This document shows positions 46,468 through 57,779 of a stretch of DNA of 64,000 nucleotides, one piece after another. Numbering within the stretch: position 1 is the first letter of the stretch; every line of letters starts with the position of its first letter. The notes under the pieces were generated by a model. The model worked only from the letters and a program-made list of their open reading frames with translations, was not told the origin of the DNA and did not search any database. Origin of the DNA: Nemophila menziesii (taxonomy: Eukaryota; Streptophyta; Magnoliopsida; Boraginales; Hydrophyllaceae); the NCBI GenBank assembly GCA_029959085.1, contig JARWIR010000014.1, positions 9,842,001-9,906,000 on the forward strand, given 5' to 3'. The position numbers and the translations under genes were made by a program.

Positions 46468-46699
46468 AAGCACGAGGTAACCCGTCGAGCTTAACGACGT
46501 TAAACAAAAGCCAATTTCTTGTATATTAGTTTAAGTACTTCAATTTTCGTAGTGTAAATTAGTTTAATTTTCGTTGAATTTAGTGTTTATTATTAAGAAA
46601 TGAGGAAGGGTGTTTGTTTTTGATGATTTCAGGGGTATAAAGGTCATGAGTTTGGGGTCAAAACGATGAGAAAACGGCAAAATTTGGAATCCACAGCAG
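46468..46699 (+). other. Post-pol spacer of element B
   Basis: AT-rich noncoding DNA with a GAGTTTGGGGTC motif at 46648-46659, the first of five PPT-like motifs. No reading frame was seen. Confidence 0.6.
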
Positions 46700-47125
46700 G
46701 TTTGACCGGCTAGCCGGCGAGCTGGCCGGCACACCGGCCAAAAGAGCTGAAGGACCCCAACTCTCTGACCACTGCGTCAGCAATGACGCAGCATTGCTGC
46801 GTCACGATTTGCGCCAGCGAGATTCCGCCGGCATGCCGGTCAGCTGACCGGCTAGCCGGCCAAGAAGGGGGAAGGTTCTGGTCCTTGCGTCAGCAACGAC
46901 GCAAGGTCGTTGCGTCTTGAGTTGCGCCATCGACATGCCGCCGGCATGCCGGTCAGATGACCGGCTAGCCGGCCAAGGAATTCGAAGTCTCTGATCACTG
47001 CGTCAGCAATGACGCAAGATGCTTGCATTTGAGGTAAAAAAAATCGAATTTAGTAAATTTTTTGGCCGCCCTCGCGACCGGTATGCCGGCGAATCCGCCG
47101 GCTTGCCGGTGCGCTGTTGTGAGAG
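46700..47125 (+). repeat. GC-rich palindromic tandem repeat, element B
   Basis: Units of 112-114 bp are anchored at TGCGTCAGCAA(T/C)GACGCA (46773, 46885, 46999). Between them are palindromic GCCGGCATGCCGG and GACCGGCTAGCCGGCC. At 46784-46804, arms TGACGCAGCA and TGCTGCGTCA enclose one base, a perfect 10-bp stem. The TGACG cores resemble binding sites of TGA-class bZIP factors. Role unknown: promoter, RNA structure and recombination site are all possible. Confidence 0.9.
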
Positions 47126-47446
47126 GCGGTTTTGAGCTTCTTAAACCTAGTTTTTTGCCTCCTTTTCCAAGCCAACCTCATATTCCGAATCCTTGCCTCC
47201 ACCTACTCCGAAAATCATCAACAAACAGCTACAAAATCATCAAATCAAGCCTTCTTTCATCACAAAAACACATAATCAACTCATAGCCTCTCCAAAACAT
47301 CACCAAATTTCATCTTTTCTTCAAAAAATTCCTCTTCCTAACCTTGAAATTAAACCCAATTCTTTCACAACTCCTCTCAAATAACCTTAACCCATCTCAT
47401 ATTCCACCATATTCTTAAAGTTTAAAGCCTCAAAACATCAAATCTT

Positions 47447-47461
47447 TAAGCTTCTCTCTAG
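47447..47461 (+). promoter_or_regulatory. Candidate splice acceptor for an ORF3 subgenomic mRNA
   Basis: AAGCTTCTCTCTAG ends 41 bases before the ORF3 ATG. C and E keep AAGCTTTTCTCTAG at the same place. The pyrimidine tract followed by AG is the plant 3' splice-site pattern. Donor not identified. Confidence 0.35.
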
Positions 47462-47502
47462 CTTTTACACTATTTGAAGTTTTGAGTTTGGGGTGAAAAG
47501 AG

Positions 47503-48837
47503 ATGACTAACATAACTGCTTCCATGTGTAACTATCGAAGAAACATACCAAGAAAGAGGAACAATGTTGGAGCTAGCCCAGACCTAGCAATTGAGATTCC
47601 GGATTCGCGATCCAAAAAGACTGAACAAATCCCAATTGCTCCGAAAAGAAAGGAAAATCCAAGTAAGGCTAATCCGAAAAAGAGTAGGTTAATTGATGAA
47701 AGTGATGAAGAGAGTGAAGAAGAATTTGAAGAAGATATTGAGGAAGAAACAGAACAAGAAGTTCCCGAAGAACCCGTGCAACAACAGAAACCTCCGCGTA
47801 GGAAAACATGGGCTCAAAAGCCAACGCGAGTCTTCATTCCATGGGATACTCGAGTTCGTGATAGAATTCAATTTTTGAAGTTTGGTGTGGAGATGAATCT
47901 TCCAAAGGGTATTATGACTAGTGCTTATAAAGATTATGGTATTACTTGTGACAAATTGGGTTGGAAAGAATTACGAGAAAGGAAGCTTGAGTATATTCCT
48001 ACCTTGGTGCGAGATTTTTATGAAGAATTCGCCTTCTCCAAAGAAGCAGTTGTTATTCGCAAAAAGGTAGTTCCTTTCTCCGATGAGCTTATTCGTAAAT
48101 CATTGAAATTACCTGAATTTTCTGGAATATGTCCTTTCCAAGAATCTCTTAAAGAACCTTCTTTTGACTATGAGTCCCTTCAGGGAAAAATGCTTGTTAA
48201 TGGGGCCCACCCCATTCCCGAAGGAGAGAGATATCCTGGACAGATGTATAGTAGTAATTTGTTACCATGTGCTAAGGTATGGTCCCGTTTCATAATCCCT
48301 ACCTTCTTCGGAAATAAACACATATCAGAAGTGAAGAAGGAGCATCTTTTGTTCATTAAATGTATTATTGAGGATAAACCTATGGATGTTGCTCGTGTGA
48401 TATATGATACCATCATGGAATTTGCTAGAATTCCTACTTCGCAACAAAATCTCAAATTTCCTTGAACCATCACTACTTTATGCCTAGACGCAAAAGTTCC
48501 GCGTAAAGACGCAGAGATTGACCGTGTTGTAGTTGGTGAGAGCATGTGTATAGCTTTGGTCCAGAATATTCATGATGAAGTGTTAAGAGCAGTAAGAACT
48601 CCTAGAGCTCCTCCAAAGAAGATGATGCATACCACTAACGAGTTGGAAGCAAAAGTAAAGGTGTTAGAAGAGAACCAAGTGAAGATGATTGCATCTTTGG
48701 GAAACGTTATAAAAGAGTTAGAACTTCTCCGAAACATGTTAATGGGGGTGAGCACAATTCAACACGCCACCTATGGTCTACTTACGAAGGAGAAGGTTCT
48801 TGGACGCAACACCGATGACCAGCCACGCGCTGGTTGA
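47503..48837 (+). pseudogene. Element B ORF3 ('env'-position ORF), one stop
   Basis: It starts at ATG 47503 in GGGGTGAAAAGAGATG and ends at 48835-48837, for about 444 codons. TGA at 48463-48465 replaces the Cys codon that C keeps, so the frame is split after residue 320. Domains match C: a basic region, a Glu-rich stretch (about 65-90), a globular middle with VFIPWDTRVRDRIQFLKFG and SKEAVVIRKKVVPFS, and a C-terminal coiled coil (TNELEAKVKVLEENQ). No signal peptide or membrane helix was seen. Function unknown. If the stop was recent, a 320-residue product lacking the coiled coil could still form. Confidence 0.85.
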
Positions 48838-48903
48838 GATACGTTTTCTATCCCTTTCGTGTTTTAGTTTAGTTTAGTTTATTTTCTTACGTTGAGTCTT
48901 TTC

Positions 48904-48923
48904 GAGTCGTGGGGACACGACTC
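48904..48923 (+). other. GNRA-type hairpin after ORF3, element B
   Basis: GAGTCGTG, loop GGGA, CACGACTC: a perfect 8-bp stem with a GNRA-class tetraloop, 66 bases after the ORF3 stop and directly before a PPT-like motif. The same sequence is in C and E. Confidence 0.7.
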
Positions 48924-50270
48924 ATTTTTGAGTTTGGGGTGGGGTTCGTTGCCTCATCCCAGTTTTTATGTGTTATATGTTTTATTTGCTTTCAATAAAA
49001 TAATTTTCGGAGTTGCGTTTGACTGTAGAAGATTTTAAATGTCCCTTTAAGCATACTTTTGATAAATTAATGATAGTAAATAGTGGACTTTAGGGAATAA
49101 TATAAAACGCACTTAGAATTGCATGTGAACATAGGTAATTGATAGGAAGAATTAATGAGCAATGCAAATGAAGTAAGCTTGTACTTAAGGAATAAGTTTG
49201 GTGTGTAGAACGTGAAATCTTAATTAGTAGAGAACCCACCTAGATATGAACTAAAGACAAGCTATGTACTTAGGAAAATGATAGGGGCAGTTCTTTGTCA
49301 GCCATTTGAAGCCTTTTAGCTTGCTATCCCTTATTATAATTTTATCCGTCTTAGCCCAAGTTTGAGCCTTAAGCCTTTTCTTTTGTAGCCACGATATAAG
49401 CCCATTATCCTTTAGATTATTAGGCATGACCAAATGACCCTCACTTGAATCACGATCCTGAGACTTGTCTCGAGCTTGAGTTTGGGGTGGAGGATCCACA
49501 TTTGGGAATTACATTGGGAAGGGATTATATGTGTTTGTATTGAGGCACAAAAATAAAAGATGATATTATTATTTGTAACCCTTTTCCGAGATTTGAAAAA
49601 AAAAATCATAAGAGACATGACTTTTCACTTCAAAATGATGGTCATGGGTATCTTGTACAAAAAAAAGAAGAAAAGAAATGAAAAAGAAATAAATAAATAA
49701 ATAAATAACTCGGCAAAGTGGAATGTTTTTGGAAATCATCTTAGTTTTATTGGGTTGACATTGGGGACGCAACATTAGTGCGTCAAATGGGTGAGTGAGA
49801 ACATTTTTTAGCGTAAACTCAAGCTCAAGGACATTGTTGATGGTAAGTGAGGAGAGAGCCAAAAGATCACTTCAAATTTACCAAATATACATCCACACCG
49901 TCCTTAAGCCATTATTAAAACCATAAAGACCTCGTGATTCCTAAGTGCATAGTGAATTTATGATTCTGTTGATAGGGAATATACTAGGTGGAGCGTTCAA
50001 AGCGAGGTAGGATTAATGACCACCCTATAGCCATCATATAGATATGAGTACAAGTGTAACCTTCAAGCATTGCAACATTAATTTTATGATTGAGATTATT
50101 TATGTTCGATTTTGCATGATAAATGTATGTGTATATTAGTTTCTATAGTTTTGCTATATGAAATTTATCTTAAGAATTGCTTTAGGTGTATTTGCTAGCT
50201 TCTATTTGTTCTTGCGTTTACTTCCACCCCATGTTTTGTTTTGTTTTGTTTTGCTTTGTCGGGACGACAA

Positions 50271-50289
50271 AGGTTTGAGTTGGGGGTCT
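50271..50289 (+). promoter_or_regulatory. Element B polypurine tract
   Basis: AGGTTTGAGTTGGGGGTCT directly abuts the 3' LTR at 50290. Confidence 0.75.
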
Positions 50290-51854
50290 TGATGTCTCCC
50301 TAATTGTTCTTATTTTCGACCGTTAGGAGACATCATTTTTTGTGTTTATTTGAATAATTTGATAGACTTTTGGGCTAAATATGCAATAATCCGGAATTCC
50401 TATTTTATTTCTAGTATTTTTGATTTATTAAACTTTTGCGCGTAATCTTGTGTATTTTAGTGAAAAGTTTGTAGGTTTTGAATATTAGCTAGGAATGGAA
50501 TCCGAGAAGAGAGTCAAAGATCGTGATATGGAGTCAAGACTTGAAGATAAATCCCGAAAGAAATTATTTTTAGAGCTGCAAATCTGTTTTCCAGGACATA
50601 GATTGCTGATTTCGAGGCTCTTAAGAGATGATTTAACCGCTGACCTTTGAAGAGAAAACATTCCTTATTGAGTTACGGAACTTTAGCAACTGGAATCAAG
50701 TCAATCGAAGTCATAACGAAGCGGGAAAAGCCGTTTTAGTGAAGGTGTATCAGCAGTTACGGGATTTTGGGCTTAGAAATTGGGCTTGGACATTTAATTA
50801 GTGTTTTATTATTAGGTCCAAGCCCTAATCCGTTTTTCCACTTATAAAAGGAGTCTTTGACTTCTATTTTAACAACAATTCACATTCTACAAGATTAAAC
50901 ATCAGAGAGAAGCAACGGAAGGAAGAAAGAAGAAGGTGCAAGAGCTGGAGAGGGTCTATATCTCCGTTCTCAGTCATTCCGATTCCGGAAATTAGGTTCT
51001 TTTATCTTTAATTTTGTAAAACAATATGAATTCCATTTTATTTAATTTAGTTTTATTTTTAATTAATATGAGCTAACCACATTTTAGTGCTTGAGAATGC
51101 TATATGGGTAATTCCCAATCGTATTGAATTTCATATGTTGAATTTGGGTTTCTGATAAATTAAATTAGATTGTGTCTTTTACTCTTTTCAATAAATTGAG
51201 AATATTTACTGTTTTTAGAGTCATGAACTAGGAACAGGTGTTAGTATCTAGGCTATTCCAATTAGTGGCGATTGGATCATCCTGGCGGAGGGTTTAGATA
51301 CAGAAATATTTATTCAATATAGAATAGAAGCTATTGATTCTGACGAACTTAGTTAATTCTAGGGCCAATGAGGTAATTAACTTAAACATCTAAAAGTGGA
51401 TCATATTTACCCTGACGGGACTAGTGACACTCTAGGATAGCCTTATAGTCCACCCTGACGGGTGTATAAGGAATTTAGAATCCCGACCATTGTGATTGAC
51501 AAATTTAAACCTTAAACAGCATAGGTTACCAAATAGGATTAGGAAGACCCCTTGCATTCTCAAGTGCTATCTTCTCATACTCGCGTTTTACATCATTTTA
51601 CTTGCGTCTTAGCTTTTAATTGCATTTTCCATTTAGTCTTTTATTACTTAGAATTAATACAAAAATCAAATCAATCATTTTATCTTATTTGCTTTCATAA
51701 GTGCGATAATTCATTAGTGGATAAGCATTGTGATTAACCAAACCATCCCTGCGAACGATCCTAGAATCACTTATTACTACTTGGGACAACCGTACACTTG
51801 CGGTTGTGGTTCGATTACATTTGCATTTATTTTAGAACACACAAAGGACCACCA
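50290..51854 (+). mobile_element. Element B 3' LTR
   Basis: It is 1565 bp. TGATGTCTCC (50290-50299) pairs with GGAGACATCA (50326-50335). TATAAAA is at 50843-50849. It contains ACCCTGACGGGACTAG and CACCCTGACGGGTG in the transcribed part and ends ACCACCA. Confidence 0.95.
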
Positions 51855-51859
51855 GTTAC

Positions 51860-52397
51860 GCTAATTATTATTCCCCCCAGAATCAAAGTTGGGTTGAATA
51901 ACAAGGTAACTATTATCCAACTCGACCTCAACAACATTATCAACCACAACCAATCTATCAACAAGTGCCAAAATATGAAGATTATTATCAAGAACCCCTT
52001 TCGTATTTAACGCAACAAGCTACATAAGAACAACCTTCGAGTTTGGATCCAAAACTAGTAGAACGTATGGGAATGTTTGAAGAGAACATGAAGATAAGTC
52101 AACAAAGATTTCAAACGCAAGAAAAGGTCATTAAAAATATCTAGAATACTATCTCACAAATGGCGAGTGCAATTCAAAACAGAGCAAAAGGACAACTCCT
52201 GAGTGATACTATAACTCTTCAAGATGATGTTTTTCATGCTGTCGAATTGAGAAGTGAAAAAAAATTACCTCTGGCTAGAGTGGAGAAACAAAACAACCAA
52301 AATAACCAATCCCCTATTACCGAAGAGGTGGTTGAAGAAATTGTTACAGATTAAGTCAAAGAGGTAATTGAACCGAAGAGTGTCCCAGAAAAGACAC
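51860..52397 (+). pseudogene. Element D gag, C-terminal part
   Basis: Text resumes right after the GTTAC duplication with a Tyr/Gln/Pro-rich stretch (YYPTRPQQHYQPQPIYQQVPK), then a region like the Gln-rich linker of other gags (QNRAKGQLLSDTITLQDDVFHAVELRSEKKLP). Stops occur near 52026 and 52352. It ends where LTR G begins. This fits the N-terminal part at 25556-26420 and shows that element B split D. Confidence 0.75.
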
Positions 52398-53448
52398 TGA
52401 TGTCTCCCTTTTTGGTCTAAATATAAGCCCTTAGGAGACATCATTTTAGGATGAAAATAGTCTTTTTATATCGACTTTAGTGCTTAAATTGCAATATTAC
52501 ACTTTCTCCCCTTGGAATTAGGCTATTTGCATTTATAGAGCTTTTGTGCGTTAATTTACTTATTTTTAGTGCAAAGTTAATAGGTTTATGAATTTCATGA
52601 GAAACCAATCCAAGGAGGAGAAGTGAGAATTAAAGTTTTAGAATATTTCTAGTGTGTTTAGTCGAGTTTCCTGAATTTAAATTGCACTTTCTTATTTCTA
52701 GTCTTGATTTAATGATTTATTATTTTTAAAGCATATGCGGTTTAATTATTTATTTAATGTGAAGCTTTAGAGATAATATGGAAATAAATTAGATGCTAAA
52801 TCAATGCTAAGGAGATAAGGAAAGGAGATTTGGAAGAAATATGGAGATAGAAGGAAGTAGAAGGAAGTAGAGATCAATTAGGAAAAGGAAAAGCTGCCTT
52901 ATGAATCTGAAATTCCAGCCACGTTTCAAAGATTAATCCATAACTTATGATTGGCTAGGAATCTGGACGAGTGGTCTGCACCAATGGAAAGCTCTTTCCG
53001 AGACAAGCAGTTTCATATATTGGAACTCCTCAAACGGATAAGTATTGAAAAAGATATGACCAAATCAAATCAGCAGCAGAATCTTACCTTTCCTAGATTT
53101 TAGGGTTACGAATTAAAGAGTCCTTGACTTGTCTTCCACTCCAAGTAGTTCGACCTAGCACCTATAAATACCAGCTCTAAACCTTAGAAAATCATCCCTT
53201 GGCTGCATAAGCTTAATATACACAAATAAATCATCATAGAAGCAATCAAGAGGATCTAGAGGAGGAAGAAGCAAGAGCTAGAGCTTAATTTCATCAATTC
53301 AACACTTCTCCATCTCTATTCTTTGGGTAATTTAGTATTAGATCTATTTTGTCTATGATGTATTTCTAAGCTATTTATTGAAGAAGTTTATTTATGCATA
53401 ATTTCTCTTTAGGATTGTAATTATATGAACCTTTGATTATTGTTTTTC
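52398..53448 (+). mobile_element. Athila-type LTR, family G, 3' part missing
   Basis: It starts TGATGTCTCC (52398-52407) with partner arm GGAGACATCA (52434-52443) and has TATAAATA at 53163-53170. Its middle resembles LTR D. It stops at the T-run of the minus-strand LINE. It interrupts D gag; no matching right flank is visible. Confidence 0.7.
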
Positions 53449-53503
53449 TTTTTTTTTTTGTTCTAACATCTTTCATTCAAAATAACAAAAGGATTACAAA
53501 ATT

Positions 53504-56500
53504 TCACCCAACTCCCGAAGGAGTGGCATCATTTGCTATTAGTTGCGCTAATTGGTTGGGAATGGAATCACCAACATAACCTAAACTATTGCCTAAAGGC
53601 GAGTACTTGGTTATCCAATCAGCAACTAAGTTTTGGTTTCTCGAAATACAAGAGAAAATCGGATTACAAAATTCAGAAATAAAATAAATACTACAAATGA
53701 TATTTTTAAGCCTATTGCTAAAAATGGGAGAAAAAGATGAAAGAGCTTCCATGATAGCCTTGCAATCGTTTTCAATAATAAACGGGATATTATTGAATTC
53801 CTTTGCCCATAGACAAGCTTTAAGGACTCCAAAAGCTTCAGCCTCCATAGCATTTTCTGCTCCTATCTCCCATGCGCAATATTTGATAACTTTACCTTTA
53901 CTATCCCTAACAATACAAGCAATTTTCGATTTAGTACATTTAAAAGATGCATCAGAGTTAATTTTATACCAATTGTTAGGAGGGGGTTGCCATTTCATAT
54001 CATTTCTTTCATATACTTTACTATTTGTATTACCTGTTTCACCTTTCATACCAGCTTTTATAGCTTTTTTTCTTGCTTTATTTGCTGCTTTTTTCCTCAG
54101 ATTAGTAGCATCATCATCGGATTTAGGGACATTTGTAGTTAAGGTATCATGGTGTACCCTCAGAAACTCAGTTTCCTCATTGGGTTTTAACATATTTTGG
54201 TATTCTTCCCACACGTTTTGAGCTTTCATAGCTGTATTCCGAGGGCATAAATTAATTTTATTAAAGACAAAAGAGTTCCTGCCTTTCCAAATACACCATG
54301 CAATGCATGCGAATTGCTCACAAACAAGAGAGTTTTTCGTTTCTTTATTAAGATTTAGGTGAGCCATCCAAGTGTCAATTTTCATTGAACACCGGTTGCT
54401 CGTTCTCAATATAAGATTCGAAGAAATCCATACTGCCCTTGCCCATTGGCAACCAAATATTAAGTGCTAAATGTTTTCCACCTGTTCATTACATATATCA
54501 CAAAGATTTGATTCACATGCTCTTCTTTTGTATAAATTTTCTTTAGTAGGAAGAAGATTTTTAACCGCTTTCCATATAAAGTTTTTTATTTTATTTGGGA
54601 CCTTTAGATTCAAATAATTTTCCATATAGAAGGGTCTATATTAGTAGAAGAGGAAGGATTAGAGGAAAGTTTTAAATTCTCCTCTTTTTCCTTTTCTTCG
54701 TTTAATATATGATAAGCCGATTTACCACTGTAATGCCCATTATTATTAAAATTCCAGTATATAATATCTTGGAGGGGAGTAAGAGGGATAAAGGTTTTGA
54801 GTATTTTGTTACAAACATTTTCAGTGAAGTTCTCTTTTATCATATTTATATTCCATTTTCTTTCTCCCGTAATCATGAATTCACTGACTTTTTTAATATT
54901 TTTATTACGAGGTGTAATTACTTTGTTGGAATCATGAATCCAAATATCAGTTTGAGGGTTAATAGTGTGACCATCTCCAATTTTCCATTTACTAAATTTA
55001 GTAATGATTTCTCTACCCGCTAATAGGCTTCTCCATCCCCAAGAGGGAGAGCAACCTAATTTAGCTTGGTAGAAGTTAGAATCATTAAAGTATTTGCCTT
55101 TCAAAATTTTATAAAGAAGGGAATCAGTTTTATTACAAAGGTCCCAAGCTTGTTTTCCAAGTAGGGCAAGGTTCATAAGGTGCATATTCCTATAGCCTAG
55201 ATCCCCTGAGAATTTACTATGAGTTAAAGAGTTCCAATTACCCCAATGAATTCTTTTTTCACCTTTAGTACCCCAAAATTTTTTTGCAATTTGCGCAGCA
55301 ATTAGCTCACAAGTTTTTCTAGGTAGTAGATAAGATGACATATAATAGTTTGGAAGGCTTTGAATTACAGATTTAATAAGGGTTTCTTTTCCAGCACTAA
55401 TGAGAAAGAGGTTTTTCCAATTCTCAGTTTGTTTTATAACCTTTTCCAAAAATAAACTTAGGTCCCTTACTTTAGACCTACCCCACTCAGTGGGTAGCCC
55501 AAGGTAAGCCCCTAAGTTGTTAGTGGTTGGCATATTTAATTTGGTACAAATTATATCTTTAATAAAATGTGGTGTATTTTTACTAAACTTAACACCATAT
55601 TTATTTAAATTGAGGGTCAGGCCCGTAGCAAGTGAGTATCTGTTCATAATATCATTAAAACAATACGTTTCATTTAGGCCAGCCTTTAAAAAGAACACAC
55701 TATCATCTGCAAAAAGCAGATGGGTAAGGGTAGGGCAATTTCTTGCTATTTTAATACCGTTAAGAAGTTCCTTTATCTCTTTTATCATTTACAAGAGCAG
55801 TTAAGGTTTGAGATACTATACAAAAGAGGAGGGGGGACAAAGGGTCCCCCTGTCTTATCCCCTCGTTTGGGTTTATTAAGGGAGTGTGGTTGTCCATTTA
55901 TAAGCACTGAATAGGTTACAGTAAACACACAGTATAAGATAAGGTCACACCACCTTTTTTGAAAACCCATTTTGGTCATGAGATCATATAAAAAGTCCCA
56001 TTCTACGTATTCGTATGCTTTTTTTAATATCAGCTTTGATAATCATGTTATAATTCTTAGTGTTTTTTTGTTCTTTCATAAATTTGCATACTTCGTGAAC
56101 AATCATGGTATTTTCCTGTATATGCCTACCAGGCACAAAAGCAGTTTGATTTTCTTCTATAATATATTTCATAAGAGGTTGCAATCTATTTACTAGAATT
56201 CTCGCTAATATTTTGTAGATAAAGTTCGAAACACTTATGGGTCGAAAATGTTTTATATTAGCTGGGTTTTCGACTTTAGGTATTAAAGATATATAGGTGT
56301 GGTTAATATCCTCAATAGAGTGGTTATTATACCAAAAATTATTGACTAATTTGATAATATCCAATTTTATAATGTGCCAATACTTTTTATAAAAGAAACC
56401 TTGGTAACCATCTGGACCAGGAGCCTTACTAGCTCCCAATTCATTTATTGCCACTTCAATTTCAGATATCATTAGTGGCTTTAGTAAATTGTTATTCATA

Positions 56501-57779
56501 TTTTCAGTAATAGAAGGTTTAACCACATTTAGGATTCTTTCATAGTCTCTTGGGCCAACAGAGTTGAAAACACTATTGAAGTAATTGAGAATATTTTCAG
56601 TTATTTCATTTTCCTCATTTAGCCAAATCCCATTATCATCTTGGATTTTACTAATTTTATTAATCTTTCTCCTAGCCTTAGTAGAGTTGTGAAAAAAGCG
56701 GTATTCTTATCACCACATTTAAGCCAATTTATTCTAGAGCGTGAGGCCCAAAAGTCTTCCTCACGTTTCCATATAATTTCTATCTCTTTTACTATGCAAT
56801 TGTATTCATCTTTATTATTTTCATCAAGGTTTTTCGAGTTTGTAATTTTTTCAAGATCTTTTAGAAGCAGGTCAATTTTTTTCCTACTATTTTGAAACTT
56901 TCTTTTACTCCATACAGTAAGGAGTCTTTTGCACATAATAAGGTTGGATTTTAGTATATTTTTTACTATGTTATTCGGGGTATTCCTTGATTTCCAAACA
57001 TTTTTAATAATGTCATAACATTCTTTTTCATCAAGCCAGAATTTTTCAAAATAAAACCTTTTGAATTTTTTATTGTTATCATCTTCAAGATGTAATACAA
57101 GTGGGCTGTAATCAGATCCTAGGGCAGGAAGAAGTGATACCCAAGCATAAGGGTATATATCACACCATTCCTTATTACTAAGGCATTTATCTAAATGGAT
57201 TTTAATTAGCTTATCACCTGCCCTTCTATTAGACCAAGAGAAAGAGCAACCTTTGCTCTCAATCTGTTGAAGCTTTAAGGTATTCACAAAATCACAAAGG
57301 GCTTTCATATTTTTAGTGTTAACATTATCACCTCCCAATTTCTCACTGATATATCTATGATTATTAAAGTCACCAATTAGGTTCCAAGCACAATTAACTG
57401 GAGGGGCACAAAGTTTAAATTTTTTAAGGGATTCAATTTTCTCAGTATCATTTGGGGCGCCATAAACGAAAGTAGTATAGCTTTTAACATTTTTGCTACT
57501 AGTGAGTTCACAGTGTATTAAATTAACATTCTTATCAATAATCCTAATGTTATTTTTCATAGTACTTAATAAAGCAAGTCCCCCACTTAAGCCTATGGGT
57601 TCTACGGTATCAATCAAATGCATATTCAAAGTATCAGCCACTTTAATAAGCGTAGCATAACAATTTTTAGTTTCAGAGAGGAAAATTACCCCAGGGCGAT
57701 ATCTCCTCACGATATCGATGAGGGTTTGGACTGCCAAAGGGGTGCCAATCCCTTGGCAGTTCCAAGCCAGCTGTATCAT
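53504..57779 (-). pseudogene. LINE ORF2: endonuclease, RT, zf-RVT, RNase H
   Basis: The frame opens at ATG 57777-57779 with an exonuclease-endonuclease-phosphatase domain (MIQLAWNCQGIGTPLAVQTL, LIGDFNNHRYISEK, LPALGSDYSPLVL), which nicks target DNA. A base loss in the T/A-run near 56690 shifts frame. RT begins with ASKAPGPDGYQGFFYKKYW; an extra A near 56025 (ADIKKAYEYVEWD region) and another shift near 55870 follow. The catalytic LLFADDSVFF box is near 55700. The zf-RVT-like CDICNEQ...H lies near 54480-54530, with a stop close by. RNase H at 53504-54409 has NSDASFKCTKSKIA, AMEAEAFGVLKACLWA and IENDCKAIMEALSS. There are at least three frameshifts but few stops, so the copy is rather young. Confidence 0.88.

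Larger units (their letters stand above)
48838..50289 (+). other. Element B 3' noncoding region
   Basis: It contains the conserved hairpin at 48904-48923, PPT-like motifs at 48925-48944 and 49475-49493, an A-rich tract with (AAAT)n near 49650-49710 and the PPT before the LTR. An antisense frame of 82 codons lies at 49251-49499. No sense gene was seen. Confidence 0.6.
26421..51854 (+). mobile_element. Element B: Athila-type LTR retrotransposon hosting nested element C
   Basis: It begins TGATGTCTCC and ends ...ACCACCA, with GTTAC duplicated at 26416-26420 and 51855-51859. After subtracting nested C and one GTTAC, the element is about 12.7 kb. The order is 5' LTR, PBS, gag-PR-RT-RNaseH-IN, GC-rich repeat, ORF3, 3' noncoding DNA, PPT, 3' LTR. 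By hand count the two LTRs differ at roughly 40 of 1560 sites, so the insertion is fairly recent. It interrupts gag of element D. Confidence 0.93.
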
